Shown here in pieces: positions 1 to 7,573 of a DNA stretch of 36,629 nucleotides (position 1 is its first letter; each line of letters opens with the position of its first letter). Made by a program: the position numbers and the translations under genes. The notes under the pieces are model-generated. The model was not told the DNA's origin. It searched no databases and saw nothing but the letters and a program-made list of their open reading frames with translations. The stretch lies in assembly GCA_002729525.1 (NCBI GenBank), contig PBYI01000050.1:1-36629 (forward strand), in the 5' to 3' direction. The stretch comes from Nocardioides sp. Its GTDB lineage: Bacteria; Actinomycetota; Actinomycetes; Propionibacteriales; Nocardioidaceae.

Positions 1-163
1 CGATCAGCCCGGTCAGCCACTGCCTTCGCAGCTGGGTCGGGGTCGTAGGTGTCCGCTTGGCTTTGTAGTAGTTCTGCCGGGCCACGCCGAGGACCCGGCA
101 GCAGCGATCGGCCGGGACCCCGGCGTCGACGAGTCGGTCGATCACCGGGAAGAGCCTTTTCGG
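1..163 (-). CDS. IS3-family transposase OrfB, N-terminal fragment (runs off the window)
   Basis: This frame encodes the start of OrfB, the DDE integrase-type catalytic subunit. About 54 residues are visible, beginning near PKRLFPVIDRLVDAGV and including VLGVARQNYYKAK, which is typical of the N-terminal HTH_21-like region before the catalytic core. No catalytic residue is inside the window. In an intact element this product would be made only as an OrfAB fusion by -1 frameshifting, so no separate start codon is expected. The upstream OrfA insertion places the first half of OrfA in the same frame as OrfB, with a scrambled but open middle. Confidence 0.6.
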
Positions 164-439
164 CGCGGCCGGTCCTCGCCCAGGAACTTGGCGGCCTGGC
201 GAATGATGAGCAGCTCTGTCTCGAGTTCGCGGATGCGTCGTCGAGCGGCACGTGGCTCCGCGGACTCCGCGGTGCTGATGCCCGGGGATCTCGCCGCGGT
301 CGATGCGGTCTTGCTTGATCCACTTCGACAGCGTGACGGGGTGGATGTCGAGCTCGGCTGCCGTCTGGTTCTGCGGTTTGCCGGCTCGAACCAGCGCGAT
401 GGCCCGAGCGCGGAACTCGGCGGGGTAGGCACGGGGCAC
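142..439 (-). pseudogene. IS3-family transposase OrfA, frameshifted
   Basis: OrfA binds the IS ends and is normally joined to OrfB by ribosomal frameshifting. The first half, from the GTG at 439, reads as a typical OrfA helix-turn-helix (VPRAYPAEFRARAIALV, then IHPVTLSKWIKQDRIDRGE). Around 281-287 one extra base in a C/G run shifts the frame. The second half continues in the next frame with the conserved block AARRRIRELETELLIIRQ and a stop at 142-144. An A4 run at 157-160 near the OrfA end is where -1 frameshifting into OrfB would occur. The insertion could be genuine decay or an assembly error. Confidence 0.7.
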
Positions 440-575
440 GGTGTTCAGCCTTCCGGTGAAGGCAGTCACTTAGCCACCAACACTGGAACCTTTCCGGTGG
501 GGCAGGTCAAGATGTCACCTATCCGTGAAGCAGACCCATCGACAACGCCGACGGGGGCGGCAAGAGGATCCGAAT

Positions 576-1160
576 ATGGACAAAGTGAGCCCGATCAAGG
601 CGCTTCCTGCCGCAGCGTTGATCGCCGCGTTGGCCGGTTGCGGAACCCATACCTCGAGCGACGCACAGACCGTCGACAACGTAGTCGCACCCGAGGCAGC
701 CGCTGCCTCCGACGCATCTGGCGACGAACCGCCGGTCCCCGCCGCCGCTGTTGTTGATCAGCTCCGTGCGATTGGGATCGACGCTGTGGGCGAGACCAAG
801 CAGCCCGCGACCGGGGAGGTCACCTACCACGCTGCGATGAACGCTGCGCTCGCGTCGAACGGTGGACTCATGGCTGACGACATGGTTCCCACCTCGGCCC
901 GGTTTGGTCCCCTCAAGACTCCGGGCTTCGGAGAAACCCTTGGCAAGGGAGCAGCCGAGAAGGTAATCCCCGCTCTGGAAGGCGCGAATGGATGGGTTCT
1001 CATCTACGAGGACGCGGTTGTACCTTCCGCTGGCGGCCGAGGCCCTCAGATTGCCCCCAGCGACGTTCCTGGTTCGCAATCGAAGCCGTCGGCTCGAGTC
1101 GATCTAGCAGTTGTCATCGACGGGCTAAGCGGGAAATTCCTCTTCGCGCGGAGCTTGTAG
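576..1160 (+). CDS. Putative secreted lipoprotein, unknown function
   Basis: The 194-aa product has a lipoprotein signal peptide: hydrophobic residues about 8-20 followed by a lipobox ending LAGC, with the lipidated cysteine at residue 22. It should be exported and anchored to the outer face of the membrane. The rest is Ala/Asp/Pro-rich and then globular, and I do not recognise a family. The ATG at 576 is preferred over an upstream ATG at 525 because it places the signal peptide at the N-terminus and follows a purine-rich AGAGGA at 563-568. The gene lies between two IS elements and looks less GC-biased than genes further right, which fits accessory DNA. A hairpin terminator follows at 1209. 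Confidence 0.7.
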   Translation: MDKVSPIKALPAAALIAALAGCGTHTSSDAQTVDNVVAPEAAAASDASGDEPPVPAAAVVDQLRAIGIDAVGETKQPATGEVTYHAAMNAALASNGGLMADDMVPTSARFGPLKTPGFGETLGKGAAEKVIPALEGANGWVLIYEDAVVPSAGGRGPQIAPSDVPGSQSKPSARVDLAVVIDGLSGKFLFARSL

Positions 1161-1208
1161 TGCCCTCGGCGATCGTCAGGTCGCCCTCGACCGTGTGGTC
1201 CTCATCGC

Positions 1209-1244
1209 CCTCGGCGCCCTTCTCCCCGGGAGAAGGCGCCGAGG
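1209..1244 (+). terminator. Hairpin terminator after the lipoprotein gene
   Basis: Arms 1209-1225 and 1229-1244 pair almost perfectly (CCTCGGCGCC with GGCGCCGAGG, then TTCTCC with GGAGAA, one bulged C at 1219). A pyrimidine-rich stretch with several T residues follows. It sits 49 bases past the lipoprotein stop codon. Confidence 0.65.
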
Positions 1245-1706
1245 CTTGCGCTTCTCTTTCCCGACGAGGTCACGGGACCAGCGGCCGAGTGCCGAAAGCG
1301 TATGATCGATATGCTCAGAGCCAGCGACGTATCCGGCAGCACGGTCGAGCACTGCTACGAGTGCGTTCGCACGTTCGTGGCCGCGACATCGACATCTCTC
1401 TGGAGTGCGGACGTCGGACCTGACTCGTGCAACTTGACGGTGATTCGGGGCTCGCCTCGGCGTTTGCGCTGGTCGGCGGCTTGTGGGCGAGTTGATTGAC
1501 GCACTCCGCCAGCGGCGGAAACCGCGACTCTGTCGGGCTCGGAGCGCCCACAGCTTGCATCTGCGCCGGCCACATGGGCGTTCCTGAGCGACACCGGAAG
1601 CCATCCGAGTCGTTGTTCGCGGCGTCGTGAGCGCGGAACGCGCCACGATCGGGGTCGAGTAACGCCGCTTGGTCACTGCGAGCGGCAGAGCGTCGCGGAC
1701 GGCGCG
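1245..1706. other. Gene-poor stretch between lipoprotein gene and IS element
   Basis: I see no convincing gene here. A short frame at 1302-1499 could give 65 residues, but it has no recognisable motif, no clear ribosome binding site and an amino-acid make-up typical of chance frames. Overlapping minus-strand frames are Arg/Ser-rich and equally unconvincing. The stretch is probably remnant or spacer DNA left by IS activity. Confidence 0.5.
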
Positions 1707-1723
1707 TGAATCGCACTGGGTTT
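1707..1723. repeat. Left terminal inverted repeat of the IS3 element
   Basis: TGAATCGCACTGGGTTT pairs with the inverted copy at 2928-2944 with one mismatch. It begins with TG, as IS3-family ends do. Confidence 0.8.
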
Positions 1724-1753
1724 CGTTCCGCTTGATCAGTCAGGATGGGAACG

Positions 1754-1978
1754 ATGGCCAGGTACACGAACGAGATGCGCGAGCGGGCAGTCCGGATGGT
1801 CGCCGAGGTCCGGCCCGAGCACCCGCATAAGACGGCCGCTCTGCGGCACGTCGCGGGACAGGCACGTCGGATCCGAGAGCTCGAGCAGGAGAACCGCGAG
1901 CTAAGGCGAGCGAACGAGATTCTGAAGCGAGCGGCCTCTTTCTTCGGGGCGGAACTCGACCGCCAACACAAGAAGTAG
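1754..1978 (+). CDS. IS3-family OrfA, internally shortened
   Basis: OrfA is the DNA-binding half of the transposase. The N-terminus (MARYTNEMRERAVRMVAEV) is the first part of the usual helix-turn-helix, and the C-terminus (RIRELEQENRELRRANEILKRAASFF) is the usual coiled coil. The 25-35 residues normally between them, which include the recognition helix and a conserved W-V-R/K-Q block, are missing: HVAGQARRIRELE runs straight from one to the other. The product is about 74 residues where about 100 is usual. The ATG at 1754 has AGGA eight bases upstream; another ATG lies at 1745. The deletion is in frame, so an OrfAB fusion could still be made, but end-binding is probably lost. Confidence 0.7.
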   Translation: MARYTNEMRERAVRMVAEVRPEHPHKTAALRHVAGQARRIRELEQENRELRRANEILKRAASFFGAELDRQHKK

Positions 1979-2913
1979 TCGCCTTCGTCGACGCCAACCG
2001 CGACGACGTCGTAGAAGATCGCAAGCTCGGAGTCGAGTCCATCTGCGCCACGCTCACCCAGGCGGGGCTGCGGGTGGCTCCGAGCACCTACTACGCCGCC
2101 ACGACACGGCCGACGTCAGCGAGGGCGACGCGTGATGCGGTGCTTCGCCCGGCGATCCGCCAGCTGTGGAACGACAACTACCGCGTGTATGGCGCGAGAA
2201 AGTTGTGGAAGGCCGCCAGACGGGCCGGGCATGACGTCGGGCGTGACCAGGTCGCCCGGCTGATGCGTGCTGAGGACATCGGCGGCGCGGTGCGCGCCAA
2301 GCGGGTGCGCACCACCCGACGCGACGACACCGCGGCTCGGCACCCTGACCTGGTTAGGCGGGACTTCACCGCGACCGGTCCGAACCAGCTGTGGGTCACA
2401 GACCTGACGTTCGTGCCGACGTTCGCCGGGATCGCCTACGTGTGCTTCATCATCGACGCCTACTCCCGCATGATCGTCGGGTGGCGAGTCGCGGGCCACA
2501 TGCGCACCGAGATGGTCCTCGATGCCATCGAGATGGCTCGCTGGTCGCGCGGCACCCAGCTGACCGGGCTGCGGTGTCACAGCGACGCCGGGTCGCAGTT
2601 CACGAGTCTGCGCTACGGCGAGCGACTGGCCGAGATCGGTGCCGTTCCGTCGATCGGGACCGTCGGCGACTCCTTCGATAACGCGCTCGCTGAGACCGTG
2701 AACGGCTACTTCAAGGCCGAGCTCATCCGCGGGCCCGCCCGATCGGGGCCGTGGCGCACGATCGAGGACGTCGAGCTCGCGACCCTCGGGTGGGTGCACT
2801 GGCACAACCATCAGCGGCTGCGCGGCTACCTCGGCGACGTCCCGCCAGCAGAGTTCGAAGGGAGGTCCCACGCTACCCAGCAGGGCGACCAGGCCCTGGT
2901 CGAAATCACATGA
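1975..2913 (+). CDS. IS3-family transposase OrfB (DDE integrase core)
   Basis: This is the catalytic transposase subunit. The frame runs from the end of OrfA in the -1 frame (VVAFVDANRDD) to a stop at 2913. Translation is expected mainly as an OrfAB fusion; a GTG at 2074 could start a shorter product. The HTH_21-like region includes YRVYGARKLWKAARRAGHDVGRDQ. The three catalytic acidic residues appear to be present in WVTDLTF, CHSDAGSQFTS and the E of DNALAETVNGYFKAELI, and the C-terminal WVHWHNHQRLRGYLGDVPPAE block is complete. OrfB therefore looks intact although OrfA is shortened. Confidence 0.85.
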   Translation, partial: VVAFVDANRDDVVEDRKLGVESICATLTQAGLRVAPSTYYAATTRPTSARATRDAVLRPAIRQLWNDNYRVYGARKLWKAARRAGHDVGRDQVARLMRAEDIGGAVRAKRVRTTRRDDTAARHPDLVRRDFTATGPNQLWVTDLTFVPTFAGIAYVCFIIDAYSRMIVGWRVAGHMRTEMVLDAIEMARWSRGTQLTGLRCHSDAGSQFTSLRYGERLAEIGAVPSIGTVGDSFDNALAETVNGYFKAELIRGPARSGPWRTIEDVELATLGWVHWHNHQRLRGYLGDVPPAEFEGRSHATQQGDQALVEIT

Positions 2914-2927
2914 CTAGAGCCTCCATC

Positions 2928-2944
2928 AAACCCAGTGCGGTTCA
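2928..2944. repeat. Right terminal inverted repeat of the IS3 element
   Basis: AAACCCAGTGCGGTTCA is the inverse of the left end at 1707-1723 with one mismatch and lies 15 bases past the OrfB stop. Confidence 0.8.
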
Positions 2945-2991
2945 TGTCGCCGATGTCCTGAGCCAGGACACTGCCCCCGCTACCACTCGTG

Positions 2992-3021
2992 GAGGGCCCG
3001 GACCACCAGGTCCGGGCCCTC
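2992..3021 (+). terminator. Perfect 13-bp hairpin, probable terminator
   Basis: GAGGGCCCGGACC at 2992-3004 pairs exactly with 3009-3021 around a loop ACCA. It lies just outside the IS right end and upstream of uppP, so it probably stops transcription leaving the IS. There is no long T tract, as is usual in high-GC actinobacteria. Its 20-base core recurs at 28106-28125. Confidence 0.6.
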
Positions 3022-3152
3022 TGCCATATCCGGCCCAAGGCGCCGCGAACCGTCCGGTCAGGTTGCTTGCAGGTCAGGTTCAGCACGGTCTCCCGGGTGA
3101 GCGTTCCCCACCTGGACACTTGCCCGCCGACCGAGCGCCGGGGAGCCCGCCG

Positions 3153-4022
3153 GTGACCGACATCGGGGTCGGCGCGGCGGTGCTCCTGGGAGTGGTCGAG
3201 GGGCTGACGGAGTTCCTACCCGTCTCGTCGACCGCGCACCTCAAGATCACCGAGTCCGCGCTGGGACTGCCCACCGATGACCCAGCCGTGGTGGCGTTCA
3301 CCGCAGTCATCCAGGTCGGAGCGATCGCTGCCGTGGTCGTCTACTTCGGCCGCGACATCCTCCGGATCGCGGGTGCGTGGCTGCGTGGACTGCGGTACGC
3401 CGGGCACCGGACCGATCGCGACTACCGGTTCGGCTGGTGGGTGGTGCTGGCGACGCTGCCGCTGGTGGTCGTGGGGCTGCTCGCCAAGCCGCTCGTGGAG
3501 GGGCCGCTCGCAGGGCTGTGGGTGGTTGTCGGATCCCTCGTCGTCGGCGGCACCTACATGGGCTGGGCCGAGGTGGTGTCGCGCCGCGCGACCGGAGGCG
3601 GCGGACGGCGTACGGCACCTCCACGCAGCGAGGAAGACACCACGCTCGCCGACGCGCTGGTGATCGGGTCCAGCCAGATCCTTGCGCTGCTGCTGCCAGG
3701 CTTCTCGAGGTCCGGCGCGAGCATCTCGACCGGACTGCTGCGCGGGCTCGACCGGGTCGCGGCCACCCGGCTGTCGTTCTTCCTCTCCATCCCCGCCCTC
3801 GTCGGGGCGGGCCTCTACGAGCTCAAGGACGCTGTCGGCGGCGGGGTCGGCCTCGCCCCCCTGCTCGCCGGCACCGTGGTCGGGTTCGTCGTGGCGTACG
3901 GCGTCGTCGCGTGGCTGCTGCGGTTCGTCGCGCACCACGGATTCGGCGCGTTCATCGGCTACCGGCTGGTCCTCGCCGTGCTGCTCGGCGGGCTGCTGCT
4001 GGCCGGCGCGCTCACCCCGTGA
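3153..4022 (+). CDS. uppP: Undecaprenyl-diphosphatase UppP (BacA)
   Basis: UppP dephosphorylates undecaprenyl diphosphate at the outer face of the membrane to recycle the lipid carrier for cell-wall synthesis; extra copies can give bacitracin resistance. The 289-aa product has the family's two signature regions: EGLTEFLPVSSTAHL near residue 15 (A replaces the usual G before HL) and LPGFSRSGASISTG near residue 185. Several hydrophobic membrane segments lie throughout. The length is normal. The GTG at 3153 was chosen because GGGGAG lies seven bases upstream and the protein then starts directly with the first membrane segment. It stands alone between an IS element and an unrelated membrane protein. 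Confidence 0.93.
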   Translation: MTDIGVGAAVLLGVVEGLTEFLPVSSTAHLKITESALGLPTDDPAVVAFTAVIQVGAIAAVVVYFGRDILRIAGAWLRGLRYAGHRTDRDYRFGWWVVLATLPLVVVGLLAKPLVEGPLAGLWVVVGSLVVGGTYMGWAEVVSRRATGGGGRRTAPPRSEEDTTLADALVIGSSQILALLLPGFSRSGASISTGLLRGLDRVAATRLSFFLSIPALVGAGLYELKDAVGGGVGLAPLLAGTVVGFVVAYGVVAWLLRFVAHHGFGAFIGYRLVLAVLLGGLLLAGALTP

Positions 4023-4090
4023 TGCCCTCAAGGCGGGACGCCGTACGCCAGTCAGGTGGCGTGCAGCGAGCCGGCCCGACGCTGTGCGGC

Positions 4091-5419
4091 ATGACCCACT
4101 CCACCACTCCGCCCGCGACGGGCTCCCGTACCGCGTCGGCCGCGCGCGTGCTGCTCAACAAGGTCCCCGAGGTCACCATCTGGTTCTGGGTGATCAAGAT
4201 CCTCTGCACGACCGTCGGGGAGAGCTTCGCCGACTGGATCGACATGCAGCTCGGCGTCGGCCTGATCGGCACCTCGGTGATCTTCACCGGCGTCCTCGCC
4301 GGCGTGCTCGTCGTACAGATGCGACTGACCCGCTACGTGCCGGCGGCGTACTGGCTGACGGTCGTGGTCGTCAGCGTGACGGGCACGCTCTACACCGACA
4401 TCCTCACCGACCGGATGGGCGTGCCGCTGTGGATCTCCACCAGCGTCTTCTCGGTGCTGCTGGCCGGCGTCTTCGCCGTCTGGTGGGCCCGCGAGCGGAC
4501 CCTGTCGATCCACTCCATCACGACCACGCCGCGCGAGGGCTTCTACTGGCTCGCGGTGCTGACGACGTTCGCGCTGGGCACCGCCACCGGCGACTGGACG
4601 CTCGAGCTCACCGGCTGGGGCCCGGGAACGTCGGTGCTGCTGCCGCTGTCGCTGATCGTGCTGGTCGCGGCGCTGTGGCGGTACGGCGCCAATCCGGTGC
4701 TGGCCTTCTGGGTCGCCTACATCCTCACCCGGCCGCTCGGCGCCAACATCGGCGACTGGCTCGCCGGACCGCGCAGCGAGCAGGGACTCGGCCTGGGCAC
4801 CTTCGGCACCAGCCTGGTCTTCCTCGTCGCGATCCTCGCGACCGTCGTGCTGCTCACGATCACCCGCGCTGACGTCGTCGAGCAGGACCGGGCCGAGGCG
4901 AACGACCACGACACCGATGCCCCCGAAGCTCCCACGGCTCCGGCATCCGCGGACCCGGCCCGCCGGGGCCGCGAGCGCGTATCGCTGGCCGTGATGGCCC
5001 TGGCCGCGGTGGCCACGGTCAGCCTGCTCGCGTGGGCCGACCACCAACCGCACGTGAGCGGTCTGGGCGCGGAGGAGGGCGCGCCGGCGTGCTCGTCGGC
5101 CTCGGTCGACGCGACCCAGGCGCGCGCCGACGTCGCCGCCCACTTCCCGGCCGACCGGGTGGCGGCGTACCGCACCATCACGCAGGACACCCTCGCGCTC
5201 GTCGACGCCGGTGACGCTGCCGGCGCGGCCGCCCGGATCACCGACCTGGAGACCGCGTGGGACGCTGACCAGGACACGCTGCAGCCGACCGACTGCGCCA
5301 CCTGGACCTACGTCGATCAGCAGATCGACCCGGCGCTCGCGGCCGTGCGTGCCGGCAGCCCCAGCGCCGCTCAGGAGGACGAGGCGCTGCACGCCCTGCT
5401 CGACACGCTCGGCTCCTGA
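4091..5419 (+). CDS. COG4705-type multi-pass membrane protein with C-terminal extra domain
   Basis: The first 280 or so residues form a repeat-built membrane protein of the uncharacterised COG4705 type. The motif K-x-P-E-V-T-x-W-F-W-x-x-K near residue 22 opens the first half, and a related arrangement with GFYWLAVLTTFALGTATGDW opens the second. At least eight hydrophobic segments are visible. After a charged linker comes another membrane segment (SLAVMALAAVATVSLLAWA) and about 110 residues likely outside the membrane, with two cysteines and Ala/Asp-rich helices. The function is unknown; transport is possible but not shown. The ATG at 4091 begins a normal N-terminus, though no strong ribosome binding site is visible. 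A long hairpin terminator follows. Confidence 0.75.
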   Translation: MTHSTTPPATGSRTASAARVLLNKVPEVTIWFWVIKILCTTVGESFADWIDMQLGVGLIGTSVIFTGVLAGVLVVQMRLTRYVPAAYWLTVVVVSVTGTLYTDILTDRMGVPLWISTSVFSVLLAGVFAVWWARERTLSIHSITTTPREGFYWLAVLTTFALGTATGDWTLELTGWGPGTSVLLPLSLIVLVAALWRYGANPVLAFWVAYILTRPLGANIGDWLAGPRSEQGLGLGTFGTSLVFLVAILATVVLLTITRADVVEQDRAEANDHDTDAPEAPTAPASADPARRGRERVSLAVMALAAVATVSLLAWADHQPHVSGLGAEEGAPACSSASVDATQARADVAAHFPADRVAAYRTITQDTLALVDAGDAAGAAARITDLETAWDADQDTLQPTDCATWTYVDQQIDPALAAVRAGSPSAAQEDEALHALLDTLGS

Positions 5420-5421
5420 CG

Positions 5422-5463
5422 CACCTCGGCCCCGGACGCCGTACGACGTCCGGGGCCGAGGTG
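5422..5463. terminator. Strong bidirectional hairpin terminator
   Basis: Sixteen bases at 5422-5437 (CACCTCGGCCCCGGAC) pair perfectly with 5448-5463 around a 10-base loop. It sits between two convergent genes ending at 5419 and 5469 and can serve both. Confidence 0.85.
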
Positions 5464-5468
5464 TGTCG

Positions 5469-6944
5469 TCAGCGCACGGAGTACGCCGGCTCGCCGGCGG
5501 AGGCCGCGCCGCCGCGGACCGGAGTGGAGACGCCCTCACCGGTCAGCGGGATCGACTGCTCGAACAGCGGACCGGCGGTGCGGAACACGTCGTTGTGCGT
5601 GCCAAGGGCCGGCTCCAGCGTCGCGATGCCCGGGTCGAACCGGACCGTGACCGTGCAGGTGCCGTGGGCCGGGACCGCGAGCGAGCCGAGGCAGGTGTCG
5701 GTCACCAGGAACGGGAAGTAGAAACCGTGGCCGCCATTGCCTTCGTTGACGTCGCCGTCGGTGATGTAGGTGTCGGTGTCGGTGAAGTTCTCGTAGACGA
5801 AGGTGATGTCCGAGGACGAGCCCACCGCCACGTCGCCGAAGTCCGCCGACAGCGGGGTGACGAGCACCGCGGCCTCGATGACCTCGACGGAGAGGTCGGA
5901 CGTGACCGGCGCGGCAACGGCCTCACCGTCGACACTCAGCGTGGCGACGGGCGTGCCCGGGGCGCCCGGCGCGAAGCCGACGACGACCTCACAGGTCGCC
6001 GCGGGAGCGACGTCGGCGCAATCGGTCGAGACCACCGAGAAGTCGGTGTCACCGCTGAGCGTCGGCGTCACCGAGCCGGCCGTGGTCGAGCCGGTGTTGG
6101 TGACGGTGAAGGTCGTCTCGGTCGGGGTGGTCCCGACGACGACCGTGCCGAAGTCGTACGACGTCGGCGAGAGGCCCAGCGTCGTCGCGAGGCCGGTGCC
6201 GGTCAGGTCGAACGCGACCCGGCCGGAGCGACGGTCCGACACGATCAGCGAGCCGGTGGCGTCGCCGTCGGTGGTCGGCACGAACACGACGCCGACGGTG
6301 CAGGAGGCGCCCGGGGCGAGGCTCTCGCCGCAGGTGCCGCCGGCGCGACGGAAGGCGCCGCTGAACGCGGTGCGGACACGACCGGTGCGGCTGGTGCCGG
6401 CGTTGGTCACCGTGACGGTCATGGCGGCCGAGCGGTCGCCCACCGGGGTGTCGGCGAACGCGAGGTCGGTGGAGCCCGTCGGCTCCAGGACGGTGTTGCG
6501 CACGAGGACCGAGGCGCGCTGGGACGCGCGGCAGGAGCCGTCCGGACGCGGGGACAGGCAAGCCAGGACGTAGTAGCGGCCCGGGACGGTGCGGGCAGTG
6601 ATGCGGTGCGTGGAGCGGACAACCCGGTCGGTGCCGCGGCCCATCGCGGGCACGCGCGCCCGGCCCAGACCGCGGGTGGTGCCGTCCAGCTCGCGCAGGA
6701 AGAGGTAGAGGGTGCGGCGCGTGGTGCGGGCGCCGGTGCGGTTGTGCACGACCACCCGCGTGCGGACCGACGTACCGGTCGCGTCCGTGACGGCCCGGCC
6801 CTTCACGGGGGAGATGCCGAGGCGCTCCGGCGAGGCCTGCGCGGTGGGCGCAGCGGCCAGCGTGCCGGCGACGAGGGCGAGTGCGACGAGGGCGGTCAGG
6901 AGACCGCTGAGTGCCGCGGTGCGGCGGGGTGGTCTGGACATCAT
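5469..6944 (-). CDS. Secreted protein with Ig-like (HYDIN/choice-of-anchor D) repeats
   Basis: The 491-aa product has a signal peptide (Arg-rich start, hydrophobic stretch LLTALVALALVAG, likely cleavage after AQA) and then a series of beta-sandwich domains. Two or three carry the family pattern seen in LGLSPTSYDFGTVVVGTT with FTVTNTGS, and LVTPLSADFGDVAVGSS with ITFVYENF, each closed by a C-x-V-x-V-x-F-x-P motif (TCEVVVGFAP, TCTVTVRFDP). These domains usually mediate surface or extracellular binding; no catalytic site is visible. Start choice is between adjacent ATG codons at 6944 and 6941; translation further upstream would add an untypical leader. It is convergent with the COG4705-type gene and divergent from a MarR gene. 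Confidence 0.75.
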   Translation of the reverse strand: MMSRPPRRTAALSGLLTALVALALVAGTLAAAPTAQASPERLGISPVKGRAVTDATGTSVRTRVVVHNRTGARTTRRTLYLFLRELDGTTRGLGRARVPAMGRGTDRVVRSTHRITARTVPGRYYVLACLSPRPDGSCRASQRASVLVRNTVLEPTGSTDLAFADTPVGDRSAAMTVTVTNAGTSRTGRVRTAFSGAFRRAGGTCGESLAPGASCTVGVVFVPTTDGDATGSLIVSDRRSGRVAFDLTGTGLATTLGLSPTSYDFGTVVVGTTPTETTFTVTNTGSTTAGSVTPTLSGDTDFSVVSTDCADVAPAATCEVVVGFAPGAPGTPVATLSVDGEAVAAPVTSDLSVEVIEAAVLVTPLSADFGDVAVGSSSDITFVYENFTDTDTYITDGDVNEGNGGHGFYFPFLVTDTCLGSLAVPAHGTCTVTVRFDPGIATLEPALGTHNDVFRTAGPLFEQSIPLTGEGVSTPVRGGAASAGEPAYSVR

Positions 6945-7098
6945 GCGAGCATCAGAGCAGGCCGCGCGGCGGCGTGGGACGGTGATCCACGGGGGTGGGG
7001 ACAGATGTCCCTCCGGCTTGCGCAGCATGCGGTCAGGTGCTGTGCAGGAACGGCTTCCTAGCGTCGTGCCGCGCTCGGCGCAGCGGACATCAGAAAAG

Positions 7099-7113
7099 GT
7101 GAAGTAACTTCAC
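7099..7113. promoter_or_regulatory. Palindromic operator for the MarR regulator
   Basis: GTGAAGTAACTTCAC is a perfect inverted repeat with a single central base, ending 19 bases before the MarR start. MarR proteins bind such dyads as dimers and commonly repress themselves. It lies in the divergent region, so it may also affect the gene ending at 5469. Confidence 0.7.
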
Positions 7114-7132
7114 GATGAGGTAGATTCACTAC

Positions 7133-7573
7133 ATGGGGACCCCGGAGGAGCTGCTCGACCGCACCCTGCTGCTGACCACGCTCCTGTCCGCCGACATGGA
7201 CGCGTTCAGCGAACGCACCGGGCTGAGCCAGGCGCGGATCCACCTCCTGTGGGTGCTCGGTGCCGAGGGTCCGGTCACCCAGCGTGCCCTGGCGGCTGCG
7301 CTCGGGGTGACCCCGCGCAACGTCACCGGACTCGTCGACGGGCTCGAACGCTCCGGTCATGTCACCCGCGAGCCGCACCCGGACGACCGACGCGCGCTCC
7401 TCGTGACACCGACCGCACTCGGGGCCGAGGTGGTCGCGACGCTGACCGCCGGCCACCGTGACCTCGCCGACGCCCTCTTCGGCTCCCTCTCGGCCGCCGA
7501 CCGGCGACGGTTCGGCGCGATGCTCGACGACGTCGTCGCCTCGCTCGTGCAGGCGCTCGAGGAGCAGCGATGA
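7133..7573 (+). CDS. MarR-family transcriptional regulator
   Basis: This 146-aa protein has the MarR winged-helix fold. The recognition region is VTQRALAAALGVTPRNVTGLVDGLERSG at about residues 43-70, followed by the wing with the conserved D-D-R-R-A-L-L-V-T pattern at about 78-88. N- and C-terminal helices form the dimer. Length is typical. The inducer cannot be told from sequence. It probably binds the palindrome at 7099-7113 and controls itself and the overlapping downstream membrane-protein gene (ATGA overlap). The ATG at 7133 matches the family start; only a weak purine stretch precedes it, so translation may be from a very short leader. Confidence 0.9.
   Translation: MGTPEELLDRTLLLTTLLSADMDAFSERTGLSQARIHLLWVLGAEGPVTQRALAAALGVTPRNVTGLVDGLERSGHVTREPHPDDRRALLVTPTALGAEVVATLTAGHRDLADALFGSLSAADRRRFGAMLDDVVASLVQALEEQR

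Larger units (their letters stand above)
1..509 (-). mobile_element. IS3-family insertion sequence, 5' portion, cut by the window edge
   Basis: The minus strand carries the start of an IS3-type element: an OrfA with an N-terminal helix-turn-helix and C-terminal leucine-zipper-like helix, then the beginning of OrfB. The likely terminal inverted repeat begins at 509, reading TGACCTGCCCCACC on the minus strand, about 70 bases upstream of OrfA. The other end lies outside the window, so length, target duplication and the partner repeat cannot be checked. OrfA carries a one-base insertion, so this copy is probably inactive. Confidence 0.7.
1707..2944 (+). mobile_element. IS3-family insertion sequence, both ends present (1238 bp)
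   Basis: The element is bounded by inverted repeats that match at 16 of 17 positions: TGAATCGCACTGGGTTT at 1707-1723 and, on the minus strand, TGAACCGCACTGGGTTT at 2928-2944. Inside are OrfA and OrfB in a -1 frame relation, the usual IS3 arrangement. The flanking bases (CGCG before, TGTC after) do not form a target duplication, so the element may be old, recombined or deleted at an edge. It is on the short side for an IS3 element because OrfA has an internal deletion. Confidence 0.85.

Noticed and set aside
1302..1499. Small gene of 65 codons
   Set aside because: No ribosome binding site, motif or convincing codon bias; minus-strand frames there are equally open.
1703..2948. Target-site duplication around the IS3 element
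   Set aside because: The flanks CGCG and TGTC do not match in any register tried.
4052..5539. Long minus-strand open frame opposite the COG4705-type gene
   Set aside because: It is Arg/Gly/Asp-rich low-complexity sequence without domains, as expected opposite a high-GC gene; the plus-strand frame has clear membrane segments.
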